Shown in pieces: positions 36,580-51,600 of a stretch of DNA of 64,000 nucleotides; within the stretch, counting starts at the first letter, position 1; the number at the start of each line of letters is the position of its first letter. The notes under the pieces are model-generated. The model searched no databases. It worked only from the letters and a program-made list of their open reading frames with translations, and was not told the DNA's origin. This DNA is from Apostichopus japonicus (lineage: Eukaryota > Echinodermata > Holothuroidea > Aspidochirotida > Stichopodidae): assembly GCF_037975245.1 (NCBI RefSeq), contig NC_092582.1, forward strand, positions 12,430,577 through 12,494,576, in the 5' to 3' direction. Both the position numbers and the translations under genes were made by a program.

Positions 36580-36885
36580 TCAGCTCAACTTGAATAGGGA
36601 ACTGGTATTCTTATTACCTGTCGAGCGAAATGACTTTCACACACCATTTAGGAAGTTCAGTTCCGATGCAATGTACCCCTTAAACCACTGATATGAAATA
36701 AAGTTTCTTCAAGTGTTAGAATTAAATGAACCTTTCCTTTCATCTATAAATTAGCCAAGAATTTTGCAAGGGAACTTTTACGAACGTGTTGGGGAACTAG
36801 AATTCTCTTACCCTGTTAAGGGAAAGGACTTTCACGTGCCATTAGTAAGCTCAGTTCCATAGTGTACAAATAGTGTACTCAATCT
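36580..36885. repeat. Diverged local duplication
   Basis: GGGAACTGGTATTCTTATTACC...GGAAGTTCAGTTCC (~36597-36664) recurs at ~36791-36857 as GGGGAACTAGAATTCTCTTACC...GTAAGCTCAGTTCC, with scattered substitutions. No coding potential is convincing. Confidence 0.55.
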
Positions 36886-38345
36886 TCAAATGTCTGTTTT
36901 GTAAGTAACATTTCCTCAAGCTTGAGAGATAAAACATTCCTTTTGTTCTTAAATTTTCTACAAATGTCACAAATGGAATTACTACTTTAAATTTCAATTA
37001 GATGCAATATTTAAAAGAATTATCTCTTGCACAACCACCAGGGGAAATAAGAATCCAAATTTTCAAGTCTCTAATTCTCCACATGCAATCTATATAGCCT
37101 ATAATTTCACAAGAAAAAAAAAGGCCAGATTTAGGTTCATGACCTCAGTCTTTTAGAAAAGGTGCATTTCTAAATAGAGCTACATATCTTGGTCAATCAC
37201 TCAGCTTGGAGACGACTTGGCTGTATGAATTAACGATAACCTCATTCTTAAAACTGTCGCCAATTAATAAGGATCGGAGATGGATGGGTAGCGAACCGTT
37301 TGGACTGGAAATCTACGATACAGACACTGACAAATTAACAAATATTAACTCAGCAAAATATCCTTCCCCCTGCTGTTGAGCTTTATATTACCGTATCAGT
37401 TTTTTCTCTTTTATTTTTTCTTCTTCATTCTCCGTGCAGAGCTGAACTGTACACAGAGAAAGGAGTCTCTTTGGCTAGGTTAATGAATGGTAATGTTGGT
37501 AATTAACCATCAGTTAAATAAGACACAATCAGATGAATGCACATTGTAGCAGCGAACCATTATGATCGGCTTATTAAAGCTATAAGAGGAAACTTTACGA
37601 GCGAGGGATGAAACAGATGCGGTGTCTGCTTCTACGTTTCTTAGGGCACTCGAACCTGCTGGTGAAGTGGATATTAAGAGACCTGATTACATACCGGATG
37701 ATAACAGACAGTATAAAATTATTCATCAGGGAGACTTTATTTGATGTCTCTTACCATCAACTGAAACAGGAATTAGATTTCAACCATAAAAAATATGAGA
37801 TTTATGTAAAGAAAAATATTTGTTAAAATTTTGTTGCCATTCAAGAGTAAATTTAAAATTGTCAACTTGACAAGGCCTGGTTAATCAAGTTGAATTTCCT
37901 GTGAATGAAACATCAGTGTCCCTAGAATCAAACATCACATAATGTACCTTCCAGCGGTCTTTGGAGTGGCTGATGGATATAATATTTATGTATTATAGTG
38001 TTTCCATATAAAATTTCCACTCACTGTGACGTGTGTTCATCATTAATAGATTTATAACATTTTATGAAGCTGAATATTTATTCATCTGATGAAGATGGTT
38101 GTATTTTTGTTGTTGTTGATATGCTACTAGTAAGTATGAATACTACAGTGCATTTTGGCATGCAATATGCTCGAATGTATATAAACAGGGATCTGTTGGA
38201 ACATGATACATGGCTCTGAATCAAAACTACTGTAAAAGGCTCAATATTTTGGTTTGCACAGAACTCCAGTAAAAGGAAGGGTTATCAAAGGGATAGCAAC
38301 AATCTGAAATTATGGTGTTTTGGGATTTTTTAATATATGTATTTT

Positions 38346-38572
38346 AGATCCTCCTGCAAGCAGGAACTCGTGAAGAAGCCTCATTGGCTTATCAAAGCCG
38401 CAAGCTGACCGAAGTCAGTCTCTTAGATTCATATTTAACGTCCATGATTATGAATTGTCAATTGTCAACAACTCTGTAACTGGACGACATACATTAATCT
38501 TGGAGTGACTCGAACCGGGAACCTTATGATTGGAAGGCACCAGCGTTAACCACTGAGCTAACACTCCTTAAT
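38346..38572 (-). mobile_element. tRNA-derived SINE, copy 1
   Basis: About 227 nt, roughly 90% identical by eye to 60746-60977. The minus strand begins with a tRNA-like head: GGAGTGTTAGCTCAGTGGTTAA (A-box-like) and CCCGGTTCGAGTCACTCC (B-box). A shared unrelated body follows, containing ATTCATAATCATGGACGTTA and GACTGACTTCGGTCAGCTTG. Not a functional tRNA: the cloverleaf is imperfect. Confidence 0.8.
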
Positions 38573-39084
38573 GAAACATGCATAAAACCCTGGATCAAAT
38601 AGTCATGACATGTGAAGTTACAATTAATTAAAGTATTGTCAATTTGTATTTACTGGGTAACACATAAATGTTAGCTCTTTTTTATTCCACATCAGATCCA
38701 CATAGATATAGTGTAAAAGGGTAGCATTTAAAATGCAAAGGATGAAGGTAATACATGGATCTTTCTTGCCTAAATTTTGTCATATGGAATATCAAATTAG
38801 CCATATAAATAAGCATTTGAAAGAAGTTTGCTTGACTGGATCAGTATGTCTTTTATTTCTTGTTTGAAAGCTCTGTGCATCATTGACAAGAGACTTTTAA
38901 GATGAGAATACAAGATAACTATTTGAGTAATATTTAGTATTATGATGATAGTACTCTTCATTTACCGTCAAGTCCCATGGCACCCCCAGGAAGTGGTGGG
39001 GGGGATGGGCAAGAGGAGGACCACTTGCCTGCTCCTCTGGTAAATTCATGTAGCCCCCAAATAAACACAAAAGAAAACTGTGCT

Positions 39085-39104
39085 CTCTCTCTCTCTCTCT
39101 TTAA
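39085..39104. repeat. (CT)n microsatellite
   Basis: An uninterrupted CT run of about nine units. Confidence 0.85.
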
Positions 39105-42100
39105 AAGTATCACACTGCTCAGAAACATTTTACTGATCAATTCTACAGATACCTAAACTACATGTCAAGCTGACTTTTCATAGATTAATGGATAAATCTG
39201 ATTAATCATTTATTGATAACCCAGGGGGATCTTCGGATAACCATGTTTATCTATAAAGTATGGAGCATTGATTTGGCCTTCTACATCCATAGGACAACTA
39301 TTTAATCAGATCAGTAAATAAAATCTACTATCAGGAATCACTGTTTGAATAGGACAGTTAACCAGTTTAACTTTTGTTATTGTAAACCGGATGAAACTGT
39401 TAATTCCTTGTACAGTTAAGCAGTCTTTGGAAAACAGGAAGCTTGCTTGCCCTCCTACTTTGGATGCTTTTCTATAAAGACACCCCCCCCACCCCCGTAC
39501 TTAGTCTCCAGTTCATTTTAACCGCAGAAAATTTTATCCACCATCCCTCAGCCAGTCATAGGAATTGATTTCTGTTTTTGTATCTTTGTTCAAAAAGATT
39601 ATCATGTTATTATCTTTAAGTGTTTTTTTATGGAGTAATAGGCTTCTTTTTTTTTTAAATTGTTTAATGTCATGCCTTCATAAAACGAGACTATGGATCA
39701 TTCATCTCTCTGAATTTCAGTAGGGACCGCGACAATGGAACATGTTGCACCGTTAACTTACGATATGTTATCCATTATAAGAACATGATCAGTCTTCAAT
39801 CACAGTCTGAAAGAATTGCACGAATGTTTAGACGGAATTATTCTCCTCTGTTCTTCGGGGAATATGTGCGTTAGAGCAACAAATGAATCATACAGTCGAA
39901 ACGATTTTAACCTTTAGGTGTGAGTACGGCAGGAACAGGAGGTCGTCTACATGTTGTGTACATTGAACCATACCGACAACTGATATCATACATACACCCA
40001 CCAACCCTTCTATAAACTACATCTATAGACAAGAAGCAGCACACGTTTAAGAATCTTATGCCTTGACCATCTGGTCGTGAATTTTACAAGCAATGTTAGT
40101 CTGTGGAAATTGTCTCTGGGGCTGGCCAGAGTTCTTAAATGTCTCTTTCTGTCATAACGGTGAAGGGTGCGTAGTTTAATTTACGCAATGTATGATCGGA
40201 GTGTGTTCATTTCAATTCAAGACGGGATTCCTCATCTATATGATATCAAGACATTTTTTTAAGGAAATATCTCTTAAGAAACCAGTATTTTATGTAATTA
40301 ATTACTATTTAAAGTAAGAAGTTAAATTAGACTGGAACTAAAAACGTCAAATTTAGGGTATTTCTTTTTTCATATAGCTTTTAGGTGGTCCAATGAAAGA
40401 TTAAGCAACAACAATATGAAGTGAAAATAGTGCTCATTCGTTTAAAGCGATCATCTTGCCTGTGGATCGATTGAGGGTTGTCATCCATGGGGGTGGGGGG
40501 GGGGGGGAAGAGGAGCTTGGAGTGTGAAGTTTGGACAGTACATACCCTTTCCCTATAGCCCCATGTATTTTGTTAATGTCTATAAACACTTAACGATCCT
40601 CTTGCAGACTTTAAGAAATGTTCATTTCTATAGATGCAGTAATTAAAAAAAAAAGGAATACAATGGGCACATCATCCGCTTTAGATCAAATTTTGATCGC
40701 TTTAATTGCATCATCCCATTTGTTCCTCCCTTCCTCCAGATCCTTTGCTTGTCATATGACAAAAGCAAAATATAGATATATATATCTCATTGAAAATTAG
40801 CAACCAGATGCAATGTACAGAAGAAATGACAGAGTTATGCTCTTTAAGTTTAGTCTAAAGAGATTAGGCTCCATATCACCTGCAGCTGATGAATGCAATT
40901 AACATGTTTCTCTCCGACTAACTGTCTGCTTGTCTCGGGCAATATTCCTTTTAAATTGTTTCAACTCATCGAATTGGAAGATGAAGAGAGCAAAGAAAAA
41001 AAATCGACAGTAGGAATGGACTCAAGCATAAATAATTGGAGCGTCAATTCTGGTGACACAGCAAACGGGTATTACTTTTGGTTTTAAGGATGCGGTGTAT
41101 AATTCAGTTTAAAGAGACAACTCAAAAATTTGCCCAAAATGAAATATAATGATACGTTATTGAAACAAATTTTTGGGTTACTTTTATGAGTATTAAGGAA
41201 CAATTTAAAGGGTTTTGTTCAAGTAGAGGAAAGAAGGTTATACACAGCTATATCTGTATTATATGTATAAGAGAGGCATGTTGAATGGAAGATGTGGTGG
41301 GGAGGGGGGAGGGAGGGGATTGAGGAAGGGGTGAGATGGGTATGCAAGGGCAGATTTAGCAATTAGAGGGAATATACATTTAAAGCGGCTAAAATAATGA
41401 TAAATAATTGACTGAAATGTGCATTTACCAGAGATTCTAATGCACATTATTCCCATAAAATGTATTAACTATTTAGAGATGAAGCTATTTAAATATCAAT
41501 GCGAAGTAAAGTGCTCGATCTGAGAGTGTCAAAGGTGCAAAATAAGACACAAAGGGGGGGGGAAGGGAAGGGAGGGGAGTGGAGGGGATGATGGCACATT
41601 CTGTAGGGATCCAAAGCAGTTAATTCTTCAGGACCATTAGCCAAACTTTCACTGTTCATGCAATTTAAGAAAGATTTGTGCATTGACTCTCCTCTTTGCT
41701 ATTCCACTGAACATTCCAGTAATAATGCTTTTCACTAATAGGTATATAATTGACTGTATAATCACATTCTGGTTCAAGAGATGAGTAAAAGCCAAAGGTT
41801 ATGAAATTTTGTATTCACCTTAAAATGTAAGTATATCGTTTAAATGTCTTTGTGACAAAACTTTTCACAAGTGAAATGGAATCTTGCTTAAGTCCTCGCT
41901 ATACTTAGTATAAAACTTTTTGCAACTAGTTATTTACAAATTAACAGTGAATAGACTTTCCGATATAAGTTTGCAGCTGCAATATCCCTTATAGATGAAA
42001 TCAAGTTTGAGCTTTATATGTCAATTGACAGAAATTAGGTGGGTTAAACTGGAAAGGCTGCTTTAAGATATTTTTTTTTAAGGATTTTAATGACAACAGC

Positions 42101-44289
42101 TATATAGGTTTGACTGACAGAATCAGATTAATAGAAGAAATTTTTTTAGTAATTTATTTTTGGTGTTTGATTCACTTGGGAATAAATTGATCCATTTCAA
42201 CTTTTTATGTCCAGCAATTTATATCTTCAATTTTAAATCTGGCCCCCTTAAAAGCATAAAATGCACTTGCACTTTACAGACATCATAGACTAATGAAAAA
42301 AACAATTAAAAAAGAGAAAGCGAGACAACAGAACAAATACATTATTATTGTATCAAAGTACAGTCACTTAAAGTTATAAAGTGCAGTTACTCTTATGAGA
42401 AAGTATATAAATGTTACCTCTGATGTTCAATAACCCCTGAAAATATGGATCAGTAAATTTAATACTGGAGGAATTAAGATGATAGATTTGCACCAAAATT
42501 AGATTAATACCACATAGGATAAAATTATTTCTATAAAGCACATATGCATGCATGCATGTGTGACACAGAGTTGAGAAATTTTATTACAACCTGGCTGGTA
42601 GGTATATATAATGTTGGATTAAAAAGCTGAGATTAAGTTAGAGGCTTATATTTGCCATCCGAAAAATGTCCCTATTTGTAAAAAACAAAAGAAAAGAGAT
42701 GAAGAAAAGAAAGAAATTGTGACATTACTAATTGCAAAAAGTGTGAAGACTTCTCGAAAAAATTCTAAAAAGTACCACTAAACTCTATAACTTAGGTTAC
42801 AATATGTTTTGTTTTTATGAAAATTGCCAAAGAAAGAAGAAAGAAAAAATCCCTGTAACTTTATCAAGCAGCCTGATAAGGAATCATCTGTTCATCTGTC
42901 TGAAAAATCAATTTTCAATAAATTCAACTTGTGTGGAAAATTAAATGCTGGTAGTTTTTTTCTCGAAATTAGATCGACATGAGGATGTGTTTGTTTTAGC
43001 ATCAAGATGATCAACCTTCTATGGTTCAATTAGCCTAACCTATTAAATTTGTTGTTGTTTTTGTCCTAAATAAGCATTCAAGTCTAATAAATGCTTTAGT
43101 TATTTGACTTCATTTAAAGTATTCTGTAGCGAATCTGTCTTATTTATGATGTTATTAAGAGATGCAAATTAAAGTACTTCTGAACATCAATTACTTTATC
43201 TTACCTGTCCTTAAGCAGTACAATTTGATTGACTGTGTACATTTGTCATTTTGTAGTTTGGGTCAAATCTGACCCACCAAGTTTAAGCAATAATTATTCT
43301 CACCCCATTTACTAAACGAGAGACCCCAATAAAACCTGTCATATTTGTGGCCTAAATGGCCCTTGAAAGTTATCAGTCAATGAAGGCAGGGAAGTCATAA
43401 TTCAAAGAATTCGTCATCATCTCGGACTTGCTGTAACTTGGCCGAGCCACGACAGACGTCGTCGTCTGGCCTCCAATTTGGTGCTGATTTGTGTTTTGCA
43501 TTTGCAAATGCATATCAAAGCAAATAAGCAGTCATAAGGATGATTTATGGATTAATTTATCAGCGACACATTTGACAAGAAATATATACGGTCAACTGAG
43601 TGGTGAGCTGGCTGTAGGTATAGGACAGATGCTTGCATATATACAAGCACATGGGGGAGCAACATTGACCTTGATCCTGTCACAGAACATGAAGTGGAAT
43701 ACTTTTGAAAGATTACCCAATCCCCAAATTGATAATTTTAATTAAGTCATATTTATATTAACTACAGTCAGGACTCTCTTACTCTCAATCTACCTCACCT
43801 ATATACAACTGGTGACATGCTAGCACTGCACCCCCAATGACCCCCCAAATGACTCTCAATGGGACACTGCCCTCGTCCTTTGATAATTAATATTTTAAGG
43901 AATTATGCGTCAATTCCCCCCCCCCGGCAATAAACAAAAGATGGGTTGAAGAAATGTCCTGGTCAATGGCTCCAAAATAATAATGGTAATAATACTTTAC
44001 TTTTTTATACCACAGTGGAGTAATGATGCATCATACAGTTATGATGTCCAGTTGTTAAGGTGCAAATGTACTGCCACTTTTACTATACTTGCAGGTCATT
44101 GCCAGCATTTTTTGAAGTTTACAGAGAGGGTGTTTTTTCTTTTATTTCTCTCTTTCCGTAAAGGTTTCATTAAAGGTGTAAATACGCTGACAGTTTAAAC
44201 ATGCTGTAGGTCATCAGCCAACATTTGTTGAGGTTTACATAGAGGTTCTTGCCCCTCTTTCTTTGGAGAAAAGATTTTGCGATTTTGAA

Positions 44290-44800
44290 CTCCTTTCTAT
44301 CCCCTCCCGCTCTGCTCCATGAACATAACTTGTTTTTGTATTCTATGCTTTTCATTTACCACTGCATCCCAAAGGGACATTTCCAGATTTTTAAGACCCC
44401 TTTCTATCCCCTCTCTGCTCCATGAACATACTTTTTTCTTAACCGTTGCTTTTCATTACCATGGCATCCCAAAGGGACATATTCAGATTTGAGGACTACA
44501 GTACTTTCTATCCCCTCTCTGCTCCATGGACAACCTTTTTTTTTTAAATCTTTGTTTGTCATTACCCCTGCATCCCAAAGGGTCATATCCAGATTTTGAG
44601 GACTACTTTCTATCCCCTCTCTGCTCCATGGACAACCTTTTTGTCTTAATCTATGCTTTTCATCCCAAAGGGACATTTCCCAGATTTTAGGACCCCTTTC
44701 TATGCCCTGTCTGCTCCATGAACATAACTTTTTTCTTTAATCGATGCTTTTCATTAATACCATGGCATCCCAAAGGGACGTTTCCAGATTTGAGGAGATT
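44290..44800. repeat. Minisatellite, ~100-nt unit, about five copies
   Basis: The unit contains CTTTCTATCCCCTCTCTGCTCCATG, a T-rich spacer, GCATCCCAAAGGGACAT and CCAGATTT. The first block recurs at about 44292, 44400, 44504, 44606 and 44697, giving periods of 91-108 nt. A minus-strand frame here encodes a repeated GCPWSREGIES peptide, which is a by-product of the array. Confidence 0.88.
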
Positions 44801-45167
44801 AAACTCCAGAAGGAGAGAAACTGGATCTTTTGGTGGATGTATACCAATGCAATCACCACATACTATGTATTATAAGCACCTATCAATCTTCTCCCTGCAC
44901 AGCTAGGGCCGGCAGTCGCGAGTCACATTTTAAGCCGATCAAACCGGTATGCAGTACGTGGCGCATCTCTACAGCGTGCGTAAAAACCTCAGTGTGACAT
45001 GCTCTCATTAGCTCTCCAAATTCTACCTGAAATTGGATTAATAAAAATATATATCTTCACTTAAAAAGAAAGTTAATTGTTTATGCTTCCTCGTACGTCT
45101 ACCGGACCCAATCCCCAGTGAGCTTGATCTAGCTGTCACACCAGATGGTGGTCTGTGGCAAAACTTA

Positions 45168-45213
45168 TCAACATCATCACCGTCGTAGTCATCATCATCA
45201 TCATCATCGTTCT
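45168..45213. repeat. (CAT/ATC)n-rich tract
   Basis: Imperfect CAT/ATC triplets. The poly-Asp run on the opposite strand comes from this. Confidence 0.75.
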
Positions 45214-48200
45214 CCTCATATATATACATATCTACGATGATCAGCTTGCACATATAGACACCGCTAACGAAATTGAAAAAGGCAAAAAAAAAAAAAATTG
45301 AGTCCTCATAGCAATCGGCATTTAATGCACAGTGCCCCAACTTTAATAAGCACTATAGGTGGAAGTTGGTAAGTGGCGATGAAATCTGTATACGGTGTGC
45401 TCGAATCATGTGTAAGTGAAAGATAGACGAGATGGTAACTACTGATGTATGTAATGTAGAGCTCTGATCTCTGCACGCCGTCTGTATTATACACATGCTG
45501 TGCGGACAGACACGATTATCTAAGGTGTGAAGCTAATTAAAGTTGGTGTGTGATGGAATTGCGAGAAGAGCAAGGATCTCGCAATTTATCTGGGCGGCTC
45601 TTTCAGGAACACTATTTAGGGTTTTATTGGGAGATAATTCACTCTCTCCAAAATATTTTGTTAGGTACGCGTCAGATTAAACAAAAAAGTCCTCTTGAAG
45701 AAAGTCAGCGAGGATAACGTGCTCGCCCTGATAATTGTGGGGGTGGTTATATTTTCGTGGTGTAGCGTAAATATTTTTAGGTGACAGGAACTGGTTTTGG
45801 GGAGTTAAGGTGGAAATAATCTTGACTGTGGGAAAGATCAAAGTACAGTTTAGGTATTCAGTAACAGAATCTTGTCAGTCATGAAAAGATGAAAGTTTTG
45901 ATGAAAGATGAAAGGTTTGGTTTTTATAATGAATTATCTATGAACAACTTACTTGAGGCTAGCCAGAGTGGGGGCCAATTGGTTTTGCTCCATATCTAGG
46001 CAGTACACATGATATGACCACAAAAGTGTGGTCATGTTATTGGGCCACCTTTTTTCCTTATTTGTTTTCATATTTGATGGATAAAAACAATGTCAAACTC
46101 CAATAAGTGGATTTGGAGTTATATAGTATTGGCCCCAAATTATAGCTTCCCTTAAAAAAAAGTCTTCAAAAGTATTGACCCTCGCATATATTCAAAACTC
46201 TAAACTATTATTAATAATACAATTAAAAGTAGACAGTAATGTAAAATGCTTTGAGGTTGGCAGCTAGGAAATTGTTTATTGAAGTTTCAGTATTAGTGGC
46301 CAATATTTGATTTTCTAGCATATTTGTAGGTGGCAATATTATAAATGACCTGTTTAGTTGATTAAAAGTATATGAGTATAGAATTAACAAGAACTGAAAT
46401 GGCAAATTCAATGTGGATCCTCAAATAACAAGTTCGATCCATCGATATAAATTTTGTCATCCCTCCAAGATCATCATTCAGTTGTTAAGCTACGTACTAT
46501 ACATCCACGCTTCAATGTCAGCAGAATCTACCCCAAACTTGAAAGTACTGAAAGTTGTTCATTTAGTTTTCAAGAGCAACTTTCTTGAGCTTGATCAATT
46601 AGGCCCTGCTTTATTTTTTCCAGAGTTTAAAGGTGTATCTGGTAAGGGTGTGTAGTGTCTCCTGGAGGCGTGAAAGAATTTTCTAAAAGGGCGACCTAGC
46701 ATATTTTCAGGGGTATACACTGATCTTGGTCTTGTAGCAAATTTTCGAAGCATTAATTTTCATTAGTTTTATATTTTGCTTTAATACATCTGTGGAAGCA
46801 ATTGCAGATCTACTGTATTTGGCAGAGCATAATTATGAAATATGCTGTAACATATACATATACTCTACAGTACACAATAATTTCCAATCAAGTTTTACAA
46901 CATAGCATGGAAAATAAGGTCACACTGCAGTGTCCTACTTTATCGTCCTTGAACTATTTTAAGAATTTAAAACATTAAATTCGCAAAAGGAAACCTTGGA
47001 TGAAAATTGCATGAGATTAAAATGTTTGGATTGTTATTAATTAAAGTTTATTTTTTTATGACTACTGTATAAAATAGACTGTATAGTGGGTAAGCAGGAG
47101 AAATTCCTGATTGCTCGGGAAGTATATCCATGGCAACCCTATAATTCCAAGAACTGACCCAATGTTCTCTGTGTTAAGAGTTATGTAGTAGTCTAGTCAG
47201 TCTAATTGATGAACCTCAGATGTGTTCATTTTTAAAACATTGGAAGTGATATAGCAATTCATCCTGGATTGATGGCAGTGTATTTATTGTTCTACTACAT
47301 ATCAACTTATTATTATGCCTATGAAGTCATCCTACACTATGCAATACACAATAGGGCAGTACTGGAGCAATTTGCACATGTACCATCGGCTGCATGGTCT
47401 AATCATAATTTTTCTCATGGGTTTTTATTTCGTTCTTTTCAAATGTTGTCTTATTTCTTCAAAGTTTTCATGTGCATATTGCGCAATAGCTAATAGCTTG
47501 AACCATAGAGTCTTGTGGCCTTCATCATGCTTTAGAAATCCTGATTGTTTTTGGGGGGGCAATATTACTTGAGTTAGTAGAGCATTATGAAAAGAATATA
47601 TATATACATAAAACAATAAAATATGGAAACAACCACCATATGTGGGTTAAGCATATTTGGCAAACTTCACTCCGATGTGCAGTGTGTGGGTATACTTTTT
47701 ACGATACAGACAACGTGATAGCAGTCTATTACTGTAAATGCATGTGTGGCAAATACACTGGTCTCCATATCATGTTGCTAGGCATCATTGCAATTAACAT
47801 CATGCACAAAATTTCCAAACAATATTCGCTTTTGTACTAAAATTTGGTAAGTTTTTAATCAATTGTTCAGTTGTTTTGGGGTTATATGTATGTAAATATA
47901 GGTTGTGTTAAAAAGTATAACGTCTACAAAATACAAAATTTAGAGGATGGTGTGTGGCACTTAGGATAATTGCAATTACAGTTAGTATTAGGCATGTAAG
48001 GATTTGTGGCATATATTTAGGAAGAAATGAGTGAACTTAAACCAAGGGAGTGGGAATCAATACAGTTGCCACTCTGCCCTCCACTGCCCTCCTTTACCTC
48101 CCTCAGTTGCCATCTGTCGGTATTTGCATGGTCTTGTCAGGAAAATATTTATGCAATTGTTCACCAATATGTGAAATCATGGTAAATTATAGCTACTGGT

Positions 48201-48609
48201 GCATGCATGGGGGTGAATGGAAGTTGGCCATGCCATATCTGATTTGAGTGTTTTGTTTCCATTTTCGACCCGATAAGAAGTTACCGCTCAATTTGAAATT
48301 GGATTACGGTGAGAACATCCGGTTCGGAGATGAGATCCACCAATCGAACATCAGTTTTAAGCCTACGATATACCGTCTAACATGAGGTCAAATTGAAAGC
48401 GTTAAAACAATTTCCTTCCACATGCGGAGATAATTACTACACGTAGTATTTATTACCGCTGAAGCAGGTGTCTTCCCCGACAATCTCTCTGCGCCGAGGA
48501 GAGATGTCACATTCGCTTCCTCGGGCAGACCCCTAAAACCAGATAATAAATCTCTATTTGTGCACACCATGCCAGGATATTGAACTAGCCAGTTTTGAAT
48601 GCCTTGTTG

Positions 48610-48655
48610 TCTCTCTCTCCCTCTCTCTCTCTCTCTCTCGCTCGCTCTCGTCTCT
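48610..48655. repeat. (CT)n-rich microsatellite
   Basis: Pyrimidine dinucleotide run with CTCG interruptions. Confidence 0.85.
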
Positions 48656-51600
48656 TAATTTGAAATGCCAATTGCCTCCCAACCAATAAGGTCTAGCCGC
48701 TTCTCCGTACGCAAGGTCGGGATAAAGTTGGTTCGGGAACGTTTTTATGTTTCACTGGGCACATTTCCGGCAGAAGGGATGCTGATTTATGTGATGTGAC
48801 ATTACAGAGTCACAGAGCATCTTAATCCCTTAAATCTCAGGTTATTTTTTTTTATTTATTTATTTTTATCTTTAACCCGTTCCTTCTTTATCGTCAAGTT
48901 ACCGCATTTGAAGTACAAACAGCCAGAAGCTACCCCTTTTGTGAGTTAGTGTCTGATTATTAAAGAGCATAGATGGTTTTTTATCTGCCACTGTGCCTGT
49001 CTCGATATTATAAGAATAAAACCTAAGAAGTAAGACAATTTTATTGATCCTGACTCTAATGGTTTGTGGTATTTGAGGTTATTTTTGGTATTTTGGGGAT
49101 TAAGACCTCTGTACCTTGGCTATAAGAGATGTTATTAAAAGTCACACTCTCAGCGTCACGTGACGACACTGTGAAAATGTCGCGAACGTTGATAGGGAAA
49201 GCTTCATACCTGCGAGAGGATCGAGAAATCAATTTCAAATGAAAATTCTCCCGGGGACAAAATGTATAGAAAGGGGTAAATAGATTTTCATATAGCATCC
49301 ACAACTACTTGGAATATTACAAGAATTTTTATTTTGTATGAATTTTGCAATTTTTTATTTATATTTTATCTGATTTTTAATCATTTTCTCCAAGCTGAAT
49401 TAAGATCGGAGGAAAATTATTAATTACAATTTAAGGCCCAGAAAAATTATTGGGGAGCATTGTAAAAATTGAATGAAATTATAGGCACATAAGTATGTAC
49501 ATACAGTACATGCATAAGGAAACATTATTTAAATGCATCAGTGTATAGTTTATCTGAAGGTTTAATGTCCTATTTAGGCGGTATACTCTCATTAAAATTA
49601 ACTAACCAATTAACTAGATGTTCACTTTTATGAAAAGTTATTTTCTCTTCAAATGTTGATTTACGTTTGCACGTGACATGATTGCTTAATTGCATGTATA
49701 CAAAAACAACAGGGTCTGCTTGACAATTGAAATAAATTCTACCAGTATGAAGCTATAGTCATAAAGTAGCAGTTGAGTTGACTTGGTTTAATTTTCTCAT
49801 AGATTGCTTTTCAATTGATCTTAAACTCACATGGAATGTAGATCATTAGACCTACATGTATGGTCAAGTTCACTTCAAATGATGAAATTAAAATTAGAAA
49901 AATTAGAAAAGTTTCTCAATGTGCATGATATCTGTGTTTTAAAATGGTAGCTATGTGAAAAGTGTCTGGGTGCTGAAGCATTGACAACCAAATGAAAAGA
50001 TGCCTATTTAACCTTCTTTTGGTGGAAAATATTTGGAAAGATGTCAAACTAAGTTTTAATGCATGATTTACATTTTATTTTCTAGTAGTACGTGGTTAAT
50101 AAAAGTTGGTAATTTTAATTTACAACCAAACACAATGGGCTGCTTTATCGTGTATGAGCTACTCACACATTTATGTTGTTACATTAATTTAAATATTTAA
50201 TGGCTTCCTGCTAAGATGACTCGTTCATCTCATCTTTCAAACAGTTTGCAAATAAATCAGACGATCTCTTTTGATGATCACCTTGCTTTTAGCAGTTAAT
50301 TTTAATCTTAAACAGAGACATATTTTATTGGTTTTTAAAATAAATATTGAAGAACAATCACTAATGGAGGTTTCGTTTGAATCTTAACATCTTATATGAA
50401 ACCACAATGGACAAAGAAATAAATCTATAAACATTTTGTAAAAAGTCGAATCCATTGTCATGTCAGTGGAAATACAATGGTATGTAAACACGGTGAGAAT
50501 AAAATGAGGTGATGGCAAATTTATAGACTGTAAAAAAAAAAAAATTGAAAAAAAGATGAAAAAAGGCAGAGTAATATTTCATAGATGCATGCATATATAG
50601 CAAATCATCCGTGTTGCTCACACTGTGATGATGCATTCAAAATTATGCCTTGAAAGATGCAAAATGATTGGCTGTTATGTCAATAGTACTATTCTTTTGT
50701 TTGTGTTGGGCTGTCAAGCGTACGACTGTATACAGAGATAGCTCTATGATTAAGTTAACAGACTGTTATTGTGTGCTTGTGTCATAATTGCTTGATGTGC
50801 GGTACATGTGGTTCTGCAGCTCCGTCATTAAAGGAATATATATCGTACGGTACAAATCAAATCCACCGAGACATATTATTATTGCAGTTACACAGTGTGT
50901 AGTCGCTGTACTGTACATACATATTATGCAGTGCATTTTGTATTCAGCGATTTCCCTTCCAAGGTTACGTTAATTGTACATTAAATTCTGGCATTTAAAA
51001 TACAAATTGAACCTTATATATAGTTGCTACCACAGTTCAATCAATATGTCACTTTGTGAATCAATCAGCTAAACCAAGGGTGCATGGATATATTTACTAG
51101 CCTGATGTCACTGAGAATCAGTTCCTGGCAGGGCTATGAAAATGTATCCAGTATATATGCATTCATTGTTGGGTGCCCCCCCCCCCCCCCATGCAAAAAA
51201 GGAGTGCGTTGCCTAATTAAGTGCTATGTTATATTTAAGCTGAGCACAAAATAATGCTGGCCAGTCTCATTTCAAAAGATTTTATTTTTTTTTGTCTTCT
51301 TTCCCTTTTCCTTTTCTCCATCCCCCTTAATTCCACTCCATCCCCTCCATCCCCCACCCCATCCATCTGGAAGATCATTTCTTAGATTTTGAAGGAGTGT
51401 TGAGCTGTAATTGTATGCATCCCAGGGGAACATGCCCAAAGCTGCACTGTTTATTATTGTTACAAAATTTGTAGAGAATATTTATTTATTGATTTATATT
51501 ATTTTTTTTCTGCTGTAAGATACGACAGAAAATTAAAACGTATTGTATAATTTTCAAAATATATTTACAATTGGTGGTGAAGTTTGAACTCTGTCATACA

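Noticed and set aside
44404-44676. 90-aa minus-strand frame with repeated GCPWSREGIES
   Set aside because: It is encoded by the ~100-nt minisatellite.
45038-45340. Minus-strand frame with an Asp run
   Set aside because: It comes from a CAT/ATC-rich simple repeat.
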